A DNA stretch of 15,995 nucleotides from Hemicentrotus pulcherrimus (Eukaryota; Echinodermata; Echinoidea; Camarodonta; Strongylocentrotidae). The notes under the pieces were generated by a model. It ran no database searches and was not told where the DNA came from. It saw only the letters and a list, made by a program, of their open reading frames with translations. The stretch spans positions 83,041-99,035 of the forward strand of contig BEXV01000583.1 of NCBI GenBank assembly GCA_003118195.1, read 5' to 3'. Positions 8,117 to 15,660 of the stretch are shown here, in pieces (the stretch's first letter is position 1; every line of letters starts with the position of its first letter). The translations under genes were made by a program, and so were the position numbers.

Positions 8117-8145
8117 CTGTCAAGAAAACAAAACAACAATAACAA
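8117..8145 (-). other. 3' splice site (acceptor) and polypyrimidine tract of the Sbf exon
   Basis: On the minus strand the exon is preceded by a T-rich, A-poor run (TTGTTGTTTTGTTTTCTTG) ending in ACAG. This is a good metazoan acceptor. The T-rich tract is itself the first unit of the tandem array at 8121-8432. A second AG a little inside the exon (after CTCTGCA) is a weaker alternative that would shorten the exon and change the split codon. Confidence 0.8.
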
Positions 8146-8432
8146 CAACATTAATATTCTGTTCAATTCCACTGACTCTTTGGCAAGACATTAATCTACA
8201 TTTGCCACTCTCCAAGAAAACAAAACAATGATAACAACAATGTTAATATTCCATTCGATTCCACTAGTGTCCCGACTCTTTGGCAAGACATTAATCTACA
8301 TGTACATGTACTGTACATTTGCCACTCTCCAAGAAAACAAAACAACAATAACATTAATATTCCATTCAAATCCACTTTGGCAAGACTTTTTTTGGCAAGA
8401 CATAAATCTACATGTACATTTGCCACTCTCCA
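8121..8432. repeat. Three-unit tandem repeat (92-117 bp) abutting the Sbf exon acceptor
   Basis: Units start at CAAGAAAACAAAACAA: 8121-8212, 8213-8329 and 8330-8432. Shared blocks are AACATTAATATTC, TTCRATTCCACT, TTTGGCAAGACATTAATCTACA and TTTGCCACTCTCC. Unit 2 carries an added TACATG run, and unit 3 has a short internal duplication of TTTGGCAAGAC. On the minus strand each unit provides a T-rich run (TTGTTTTGTTTTCTTG). Only the exon-proximal unit continues into ACAG; the other two continue GAGAG. Confidence 0.93.
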
Positions 8433-8750
8433 CCCAGGTGGATAGATACAGGTAGGGGAAATAATTGAATGCTGTAAGCACCCAAACCAGTAGCCTAGCT
8501 ACAGATGAGGTAATACTAGTGCCTTGAATAATTTGTGTGGGTGCAGTGCATACAGTGTATGAGCTAAAGAAATATCCAATATCATCATTATTATTATTTT
8601 CAGCATTGTTATTTTCTGTACGATTCATCCCACTTTAGTAAAATGTTATGTACATGTAAAAAGAAAACATACTTTCAGCAAGCTTTAATGGGCTGGACAG
8701 GTTTCAACTTTCAAGGGTTGGATGAACAAAAGTGCATTGACACGATTCTT
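8433..8750. other. Intronic sequence without recognisable features
   Basis: AT-rich DNA with a short ATT/TTA run near 8585-8600 and one TACATG motif. Minus-strand frames here (8296-8628) are Asn/Thr/Cys-rich and derive from the neighbouring repeat. Confidence 0.5.
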
Positions 8751-8803
8751 GTGACCCAAATGTGACCATGTGATCCCGGGGACCATGTGATCAGTGACCC
8801 AAA
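8751..8803. repeat. Nested direct repeats: GTGACCCAAA and GACCATGTGATC
   Basis: GTGACCCAAA occurs at 8751-8760 and 8794-8803. Between them GACCATGTGATC occurs at 8764-8775 and 8781-8792, separated by CCGGG. The arrangement is A-B-spacer-B-A with all copies in the same orientation. Confidence 0.9.
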
Positions 8804-9514
8804 CATGCAGGTTATCAAACATACATGTACATGTACCAGCAAAACAGATAACATGCATCTGGCGTATGACTGATATTAAAGTGAAAGGAGATATGGTGAT
8901 TTCAGGCCAAAGGAGCATCAACTGTTGTCATTTTATATGGAGCTAATAGCCCAATACCCATCTATCTCCAAACGATGGACATAAATACATGTACATGTAT
9001 GACCTAGAAGTGACTTGTATTATGGTGTTAATACTAAAAGGAGATTTCTCTTAATGCAAAAGTACTTGAAAATATTACCATTATAAAAAGCTCATTGCTA
9101 CACAAGAAAAACTGTCATAATGTATCTATTTATCGTTTCGAAATTGTAATCAGTTCAAGGAGATTGGTCTGATAGAACAACTACATGTACATTGTACGTG
9201 TACATTTGTACACAATATAAAAAGTATAGGCTTGTTCATAGCAAGACAAAAATGTGATTAAAAGAACCCTCTTTCCACTTTCAGATCTTATATTTTGAGG
9301 CACCTGTTCATAAGAGCGAGGGAATTATAACTGTAATTTATGAATCCAGCTTCAATTTATAGCTCTACAGCGTGCACAAAATAACAGACTTGAATAGCAA
9401 TCAAAATCTCTCCATCCTCCACCCCCCCCCTCAAATTGTATATTATTTGTCCTCGCCTTGCCTGTAAAGTAATGTGTTGTACATGTATATAGCACATACA
9501 CTGTATATCCTTGC
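8804..9514. other. AT-rich intronic sequence with several TACATG runs
   Basis: TACATG runs lie at about 8822-8836, 8987-9000, 9182-9212 and 9479-9489. A run of nine C lies at 9422-9430. The minus-strand open frame at 8685-8921 has no recognisable product. Nothing else is supportable. Confidence 0.5.
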
Positions 9515-9537
9515 ACTCTTTCTCTCTCTCTCTCTCA
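9515..9537. repeat. (TC)n microsatellite
   Basis: CTCTTTCTCTCTCTCTC-type run on the + strand, followed by CCATCAATC and later a short CCATCCATCCATT run at about 9597-9609. Confidence 0.85.
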
Positions 9538-9879
9538 TTCCATCAATCTTCCTTGCACCATGCTAATATTAATGCATCCATTCTCCTCCACTTCTTCCAT
9601 CCATCCATTAGGCTAGGATCCATTCAAGCAGTTTGTATACTGCTGGAAACATAACTCTTGGTCTAAACTGCAAGACTACATGTACTCTAGTAGAGTGCAC
9701 TGCTTGTTTGTTATTTTGTTTGCGTTTTTGTTACTACATGTATAGCCACTCCTGACATCAATGGAACAACAGACTGACATAATTAAAAGCTGGACTCAAG
9801 TCAAGGCTTGGTGGAATTTATTTAGGAGTCAAATCAAAGTCTGAACCTACAGACCAGCCCTAAATGACTCGGAGCTGCC
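9538..9879. other. Intronic sequence without recognisable features
   Basis: Ordinary AT-rich sequence with isolated ACATGTA motifs. No gene or dispersed repeat is supportable. Confidence 0.5.
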
Positions 9880-10092
9880 ATCCTCGTTTTACTCCCTAAA
9901 TCTGTCATAATTGGATGGTATTATTTACGCCGTTTGTGGCAGCTCTGTCTATCCATAGGTCTATGGTCTATCACTGTGCAGTGTGCATAGCAAGCATTCT
10001 TGGGGTGAACTCTAGGTCCACTCTCAATACCAACATTTCGATTGAGAACAATTATATACAAAAGATTTATTTACAGTTTAGTTTATTAGATA
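9880..10092. repeat. Diverged direct duplication, unit A
   Basis: Matches 10155-10360 in the same orientation. Shared blocks in order are GTTTTACTYCCTAAATC, GTCATA, TTTGTGGYAGCTCT, CTATCACTG, TGCATAGCAAGCATTCT, GGGTGAACTC and CTCTCAATACCAACATTTC. The offset between units drifts from 275 to 254 bp, showing small indels. The open frame at 9915-10130 lies here, but the duplicate copy does not keep it open, so it is unlikely to code. Confidence 0.88.
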
Positions 10093-10140
10093 CAAAATAT
10101 ATAATTTCACGTCATATCATGTCGCCTTAACCAGCATTCT

Positions 10141-10156
10141 ATAAGTTAACACTTAT
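10141..10156. repeat. Short hairpin ATAAGT-TAAC-ACTTAT
   Basis: Perfect 6-bp arms around a 4-nt loop, located between the two units of the 9880-10360 duplication. Confidence 0.75.
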
Positions 10157-10360
10157 CTTTGTTTTACTTCCTAAATCAGTCATACATGTAACTGGATAAC
10201 ATTTGTGGTAGCTCTCTACTACTATCACTGCCCCCTATGCATAGCAAGCATTCTCAGGGTGAACTCAAGGGTCCCCTCTCAATACCAACATTTCATTTAA
10301 GGCATAACGACCATCTAAAAAATATAATAATTTGTGTACAGTTAGTCTATTCATGTGTAT
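10155..10360. repeat. Diverged direct duplication, unit B
   Basis: Counterpart of 9880-10092. It has ATCATTTAAGGC-type divergence after the shared CAATACCAACATTTC block and ends near TACAGTTAGTCTATT, which matches TACAGTTTAGTTTATT of unit A. Confidence 0.88.
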
Positions 10361-10689
10361 TACGAAAGTAAATGATAACGTAATAAAAACATGCGCAAGA
10401 ACAGGTCAAGCATGGGTTCCGTATGCATGCCCGTGAGTATGGGTGCATTGAGTAGTTACGTTTTATCTGCAAGTTGTTTTTAATTTCACTTTAAAAGAGA
10501 AAAATTTAAAGTGTAATTTGTATTCATACATGTACACGTTATATTTGAGGCCGATACTTCACAATAATTACTGGTTAGGAATCCCACACATTCAGACTTA
10601 TCAGTGATATTGTAATCTTCAAGCTTTGCACTCACTCGTCCATCCTCACATGATGATAATTATTTCCTACATGTAGTTTGCAGGCACAA
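10361..10689. other. Unclassified intronic sequence
   Basis: AT-rich sequence with no supportable gene or repeat. Confidence 0.5.
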
Positions 10690-11300
10690 ACACTCGTCTT
10701 TCGTTTTAAGCGTGACACTGACAGTGTCTGCACTATGAGACTATACTGAGGGCATACCGCATAGGCTCTGTACTTTAGCTGCTCCGGTCACAGTCTGAGA
10801 CCGACAGAGCTAGGCTGTCCTCGAGGCTTCAAGAATGTCTCAAATTAGAGTCTGGGTTTTCAGACTAAACATGTTGCTGTTTAGTTCCCTTCCACACCCT
10901 CCAATTGCAGATCTCTGCTGAACACATTCCTTTTCAAGGGCACAGAAATAATGCAGATCTCAACACGCCTAATTAGTACCGCCTCGTTTCCATAGATACA
11001 ATATCAATTAATCAACAAGCACTTCAATGTTGATAGGACAGCCCCCTTTTTAACATCAACATAATTAACTACACTGTAGTGGTTCAGCTTTCGAATGGCC
11101 TTTATAAATCTACCCTACGACATGGATGAATTATGAATGTTTATCTCAGGATTGTCAATTTAATTACCTTTTGGCAGGGCTAACCTCCATCTGATTTTCA
11201 TTTTTGCTTTATGAGGGTAGTACCCTTTACAATAATAGTGGGTTCTTTTAAAGCACTCATGGCTGTCAGACTTGACACTCCTGGCGCTCCACAATTAAAC
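10690..11300. promoter_or_regulatory. Complex non-repetitive stretch with clustered factor-like motifs; possible intronic enhancer
   Basis: This is the longest part of the upstream intron with no microsatellite or tandem repeat, and it is richer in distinct words than its flanks. Motifs seen include CCTAATTAGTA, GTTTCCATAGATAC (close to but not matching the RFX X-box), ATCAATTAATCAA, CAATTTAATTACC and TTTATCTC (GATA-like). ATCAACA occurs at 11011-11017 and 11055-11061, with TGTTGAT at 11028-11034 between them. All such short motifs occur by chance; the call rests on their density and on the lack of repeats. Confidence 0.3.
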
Positions 11301-11814
11301 TTACCAAGCGTTAGCAATTCAACCTCAAAGTTTAAAACTGTGACCTAAACTTCGAGATAACAGACAGATCGTGTGAACTTCAGTATAGTTAATGAAGTCA
11401 ATAGTTGGTAGTATTTGGGTCATGTTTGTGTATTTATCAGGAGTTCAGCAACACCAAACGGAAAGTGTTTCAAAGGACTATGATAATAAACTCTATCCAA
11501 AAGACAATTGCGACATTTACGTTTGCAATCATAATTTCTCCGGCCTACCATCAACAGTACATAGAAGTCAATCCCCTTTCAGCACTACATGTACATGTAG
11601 CTCAATATCAAATTCATACTTCATATTTGTTATAAAGATGAGAACACAAATTGTGTGATTCCACAAATTTCCATTGGACATACTTTGTTTCTGTTTTAAG
11701 TATTAAGAGAGAGAATAACAATGGGATGAAGAAGTGATGGTAGATTCTGTTGATATCATAGCTGTGTAATATGATTAACAAAATATACAATGTGTGATCA
11801 TTATTTTGTCTTCA
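11301..11814. other. AT-rich intronic sequence
   Basis: A TACATG run lies at 11586-11600. + strand open frames at 11392-11658 have no recognisable product. A donor-like GTAAGT on the minus strand at about 11303-11308 is not backed by a credible exon. Confidence 0.5.
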
Positions 11815-11895
11815 GGTATTTGTTATTGTTGTTTTTATCGTTTTATTTTGTTGTCGTGGTTGTTCTGGGTTTTCTTGTGCTACTGCTGCTACTAT
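11815..11895. repeat. T/G-rich low-complexity stretch
   Basis: Irregular TTGTTGTTTTT and CTGCTGCTACT-type sequence on the + strand, resembling the stretch at 1975-2100. Confidence 0.65.
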
Positions 11896-12379
11896 AATTC
11901 TTGCTACTGACCTTTTTTCTTGACATTTAGCTCTGTGTATATTACCAACACAAACAGCAGTAGTATTTTCCCTTGACAACTGAGACACATGATGTAATCG
12001 CATTAAGTACTACAATTGACATCTACAGTTACAAGCAGCACCAGGAGGATGTGCAGTGTTTTGTAATCAAATACCAGCACAAAGTACCAATCAGCTGCAA
12101 CTCTAGAATACCATTAAAAGTGTTCGCTTGTCTCTCTTTCTCTAAAAATAGCTCTTGCACTGTACATTGTTTCCTTCAACCTATTCACGTCTATCACCAT
12201 ACATTGTACATGTATATACGGGAGCGCTCTGAACCAAACCAGAGAAAATCTAAATGTTGTTGACATTCAGTGGTCTCCTAAATTTTGTCTTATTTTCTGC
12301 AAAAGGACACAAATAGATGCATATGTTACAATTAAAGCTTTACAATTTTAGAGATTTGTTCATGTTGGCTCATTCTCGT
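11896..12379. other. Unclassified intronic sequence
   Basis: No supportable gene or dispersed repeat. The + strand open frame at 11973-12263 has no recognisable product and no convincing splice context. Confidence 0.5.
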
Positions 12380-12620
12380 AAAACATCAACATACATGTAC
12401 ACTGTATAGTACATGTAGGCAAGTTACACAGTACATTACATTAATTGTACATTACTGGTACATTATATGTGCACCACTGTAGAGTACATTACATGTACAT
12501 GTGCATTACTGTAATGTACATAATACATTGCAGGTACATGTACATGGCTTGTTTTTCATCTGAGCATGACAAATACTCCTGAAGTACAATGACCTACATG
12601 TACATGTACATGTACAATGC
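12380..12620. repeat. Dense TACATG/GTACAT cluster
   Basis: Many degenerate copies of GTACATTAC and TACATGTACATG, including a run of TACATG units at about 12596-12617. Almost every 15-25 bp holds another TACAT or ATGTA. The sequence is strongly self-complementary. Confidence 0.85.
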
Positions 12621-12934
12621 AGGCCTATATCACCTTCAAGAACAAGTCCATTTGCTTTTAACCTAGCGGGGAACAGTGCGCTGCTTGCTCCAATTACATG
12701 CACGTGACCAGTTATCTTGTTATGCCATTGAAGGTCTTCAATAACACATGAACAAACTGGAGAGTGACACCGTATTGTACGTCATATCATGTTACCATTG
12801 TAGGGCCTATGTGTAATGGAATGAAAAGACAAAGAAAGTGGTACAAAGTACAAGAGAAGGGATAAATGTAGTGTCATGTAATTCAATCTTTGTACTTTGG
12901 AAGAAGGCATTACCGGTATATAAAGAATAAAAGA
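12621..12934. other. Intronic sequence, right part possibly the 3' region of a truncated retroelement
   Basis: An E-box-like CACGTG lies near 12700. From about 12780 the sequence TTTGTACTTTGG, GGTATATAAAGAATAAAA and the GAATT run that follows look like the 3' untranslated end of a non-LTR element with an AATAAA and a simple-repeat tail. No reverse transcriptase sequence is present. The minus-strand frame at 12506-12703 has no recognisable product. Confidence 0.4.
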
Positions 12935-12961
12935 GAATTGAATTGAATTGAATTGAATTGG
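12935..12961. repeat. (GAATT)n microsatellite
   Basis: Five perfect GAATT units directly after AATAAAAGA; compatible with a retroelement 3' tail on the + strand. Confidence 0.9.
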
Positions 12962-13059
12962 ATACCAATATATTCATCCTCCTATGAGTCCTATCACACT
13001 GACGCTGCTTCCGTTATCCCAAACAACCACATTTCTCAACTATTCCCCTTAAACACCCT

Positions 13060-13505
13060 ATCACAATGCATCCCTCGTCCCATCAAACTTTCATTTCATT
13101 GCATCCGAAGCCTACCCCAATGCACCCCACCCCCAGGGTTCCCACCTCTTTGCACCCCTTAGCCCATCCAACTGCACCCCTTTTACCATATCATTGAACC
13201 CGAAACCTACCCCAATCCCACCTCTTTGCACCCCTTAGCCCATCCCACTGCACCCCTTTTACCATATCATTGAACCCGAAACCTACCCCACTGCACCCCA
13301 ATCCCACCTCTTTGCACCCCTTAGCCCATCCCACTGCACCCCTTTTACCATATCATTGAACCCGAAACCTACCCCACTGCACCCCAATCCCACCTCTTTG
13401 CACCCCTTTTACCATATCATTGAACCCGAAACCTACCCCACTGCACCCCAATCATACCTCTTTGCACCATCCCACTGCACCCCTTTTACCCGTCATACTG
13501 TACCT
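13060..13505. repeat. C-rich minisatellite with variable 64-86 bp units
   Basis: The landmark ACCATATCATTGAACCCGAA starts at 13185, 13261, 13347 and 13411 (spacings 76, 86 and 64). Units share ACCTACCCCA, CTGCACCCC, AATCCCACCTCTTTGCACCCC and TTAGCCCATCC. The 76-bp unit lacks about 10 bp (CTGCACCCCA) and the 64-bp unit lacks about 22 bp (TTAGCCCATC region), so variation is by loss of sub-blocks flanked by CACCCC. Degenerate units extend to about 13060 on the left. The Pro/His-rich open frame at 13356-13664 is a by-product of this repeat. Confidence 0.93.
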
Positions 13506-13827
13506 CACCCATCTCACTCCACAACATTCAATGCTCCCTTATCTCATCTAAAACTCACACCCTCTGACTACCAGACCCCCTCTCCATTACTATTTCTACT
13601 TCCCATGAGACCTGAAGATTTGAATATCACGATTCAATCCCCCCTCCCTTTTGCTCCCCCTTAATGGTAAAAGTTGATTTTCTTTGAAATCTCATGTTAG
13701 TTTTGACATAGAGCACTAGACTGGTCTTCATTATCACAGTATCGGAGGAAGAAAAACAAAATTATCCAGAAAAAAAACATGCGAATCTCTCTAATGAGCC
13801 TAATCCTACATTATTTATTTAGTGAGA
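13506..13827. other. C/T-rich sequence grading to AT-rich
   Basis: The left half is C- and T-rich like the minisatellite but without clear units; the right half is ordinary AT-rich DNA. No gene is supportable. Confidence 0.5.
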
Positions 13828-13843
13828 TAATAATAATAATAAT
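13828..13843. repeat. (TAA)n microsatellite
   Basis: Five TAA units on the + strand followed by TATACATGTA. Confidence 0.85.
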
Positions 13844-13930
13844 ATACATGTAGACACGTTTGTATAAAGATTAATAATACGTGTATCAAAGAGCTTCACA
13901 CAATCTTACTAATCAAAAAAGGTGAGACCT

Positions 13931-14079
13931 GGGCCCCATTTCACAAAATTTGTCATCAGTGACAAATGACAGTTTTTTGTTAAAAGCTAGTGAAATCCTT
14001 GCTTCTGATTGGTTATCAGCAGGTTTGTCACTGATTATTGTCAATTGTCATTGAAAAAAGACTTTGTGAAACGCGTCCC
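13931..14079. mobile_element. Short inverted-repeat element (GGGCCCCATTTCACAAAA ends)
   Basis: The left end GGGCCCCATTTCACAAAA and right end CTTTGTGAAACGCGTCCC are imperfect inverted repeats (about 13 of 18 positions). Inner inverted similarity continues: ATCAGTGACAAATGACA against TTTGTCACTGATTATTG. At 149 bp with no coding capacity it is a MITE-type element. From memory, elements with GGGCCCC-TTTCA-AAA termini are very common in echinoderms and other marine invertebrates. No clear target duplication is visible. Confidence 0.75.
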
Positions 14080-14159
14080 TGATCGCTACCTGAAAATAGA
14101 AAGTAAGGTTCACTTTGCTGTTCCAAAATAAAAAATGAGATTCTGATCGCTACTCAAGA
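14080..14159. repeat. Direct repeat CTGATCGCTAC, 64 bp apart
   Basis: CTGATCGCTAC occurs at 14079-14089 and 14143-14153. The first copy overlaps the last base of the inverted-repeat element. Confidence 0.75.
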
Positions 14160-14320
14160 GAAGTAGATCTTCCAATCTCACTAATTGCTCCACATGTGAA
14201 CGCCCCATCGTCACTGCTGGCTGAGGATACTATACGTTCTCACATACGTTCTGCTGTCAATCACCACAACACATGCCAAGACATTCTTCTAATGCCTTTA
14301 ATCACAGGGGAATTATATTA
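14160..14320. promoter_or_regulatory. Possible cis-regulatory cluster (PBX-MEIS-like and Runx-like motifs)
   Basis: CTGTCAATCA at 14254-14263 is the reverse complement of TGATTGACAG, the published PBX-MEIS composite consensus. ACCACA (Runx core) overlaps its end at 14263-14268. CCTTTAATCAC follows at about 14295. The stretch is free of simple repeats. Function is inference. Confidence 0.3.
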
Positions 14321-14754
14321 TCATACAGATAGCCAGGGATGATAGCAGCGTACACAAAATGTCTATTGCATGACAGTACACAAACATACATTGTATGTAA
14401 ACTACATGTACACTACATCAATGCATACAATACATGTACATGTACATGTAGGCCTACATCTTTTAATCTACCAAATTCACTTTTGAGTGGATGATATTTG
14501 TAACTGGCCTTGTAAATGAATAATGAACAGCAAAACTTGTGGTAATCTTCATTTTAATACATAAATTGTTGGCAAACTGCTTTTTTTAAAAAAAGGCTTC
14601 ATGTACATGTATTGTAGGTCTACTGTGCATGCTACATGTACTTTAAAAATACAGATGTTGACACATGCACAAAGTCTCTCTCTTTCCCTCTCTTTCCTAC
14701 AAAGTAAAAGGAAAAAAATTCTATCTTCAGAAGATGTGGACCTACTCACAATCA
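14321..14754. other. AT-rich intronic sequence with TACATG and short CT runs
   Basis: A TACATG microsatellite lies at about 14431-14450 and a short CT-rich run at 14673-14698. The overlapping open frames at 14549-14822 have no recognisable product. Confidence 0.5.
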
Positions 14755-15375
14755 CCCGGCAATTATTTCATTCAATACTGATTATTCAGTCAAGGAAAAA
14801 GGGTAAAATTTTGACTGATTAATGCAAGTCTGTAGACATGCAGACAATGATTAATGAACTTGAGAGAGAATCATGGTATTTTTTAGAAATATACATGTAA
14901 TAAACATGAATGCTAGTTTCTGATTTTTTAAATATCCAAGAGGTCTCCAATCATGCACTCAGCAATTATGTTTTCATTCAATGCTGGTTATCAAATACAG
15001 GAAAACAGTTTTTTTTTACCGATTACAGCAAGTACATGTACATGTATGTACTGTACATGTAGACAATGATTAATAAACTAGAGAGAGTATTTTTGTTTAA
15101 ATATAATAACATGAATGCTAGTTTCTGATTTTATAAATACAATGTACATCCAAGAGTTCTCTGATCACTCTTCAATTATGTTTTTATTTGATGCTGGTTA
15201 TTAAATAGAGTAAATGGGTAAAACTTTGACTGATTACCTCAAGTATGTAGACAATGATTAATGAGCTTGAAAGAGTCACTGTATCTTTTTTTTCATAAAT
15301 AGGGCAGACAGGGATGCTAATTTCTGATATAAAAAGAAATCCAGGACGTCTTCGGGATAATGTTTTGCAATACTT
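14755..15375. repeat. Threefold tandem repeat, about 190-220 bp units
   Basis: Units begin near CAATTATKTTTTCATTCAATRCTG at 14759, 14962 and 15171. Shared blocks are CAGTCAAGG/AATACAGGA, TTTGACTGATTA, GCAAGT, AGACAATGATTAATRAACT (at 14842, 15061 and 15249), GAGAGAGTAT, ATGAATGCTAGTTTCTGAT and ATCCAAGAG. Unit 2 has gained a TACATG run (15031-15060). Copies are clearly diverged, so the array is old. Confidence 0.9.
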
Positions 15376-15499
15376 TGACTTCTCTGGAGTTGTATTTTTT
15401 CCACAAATTATACGACAGCTGGCAGAAGAAATCTCTGTTTACACCATAATAGAAATATTTTGAATTGCTGATGAAAATCACATTTGAATACTGTTAAAT
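15376..15499. other. Intronic sequence without recognisable features
   Basis: Short AT-rich spacer between the tandem repeat and the CT tract. Confidence 0.5.
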
Positions 15500-15512
15500 G
15501 CCTCTCTCTGTG

Positions 15513-15556
<44 letters not shown>

Positions 15557-15660
15557 TCTCTCTCCGTCCCTCTACAATTTACGTCACTCCCTCTCTCCCT
15601 CTCTCTCTTTCTCACACTCTCTTCCTCAATCCTCCCTCCCTTCTCATATTTTTTTTCAAT
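15500..15660. repeat. Polypyrimidine tract with (CT)n and TCTG interruptions
   Basis: CTCTCTGTGTCTCTCTGTCTC leads into long CT runs on the + strand to about 15566, then looser pyrimidine-rich sequence to about 15655. The Arg/Glu-rich minus-strand frame and Ser/Leu-rich + strand frame here are composition artefacts. Confidence 0.92.

Noticed and set aside
8028..8231. + strand open frame over the Sbf exon
   Set aside because: It is the antisense of the recognised minus-strand exon and then runs into the tandem repeat; the conserved protein is on the minus strand.
8196..8628. Minus-strand open frames with Cys/Thr/Met repeats
   Set aside because: They translate the tandem repeat and TACATG runs (CTCTC and MYMY-type peptides), which is repeat-driven.
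9915..10130. 71-codon + strand open frame
   Set aside because: The duplicate at 10155-10360 does not preserve the frame, and no homology is recognisable.
11300..11345. Donor-like GTAAGT on the minus strand with a possible 40-nt exon
   Set aside because: The upstream acceptor is weak, the frame soon meets a stop and there is no match to the expected first SBF exon.
12506..12703. Minus-strand frame with a protein-like beginning
   Set aside because: The first 27 residues look plausible but are unrecognised, and the frame then enters TACATG repeats. There is no supporting splice pair.
12905..12925. TATA-box-like TATATAAAG
   Set aside because: It sits in what looks like a retroelement 3' end and no gene starts downstream.
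13356..13664. Pro/His-rich + strand open frame
   Set aside because: It is a translation of the minisatellite; unit-length changes that are not multiples of three would break it.
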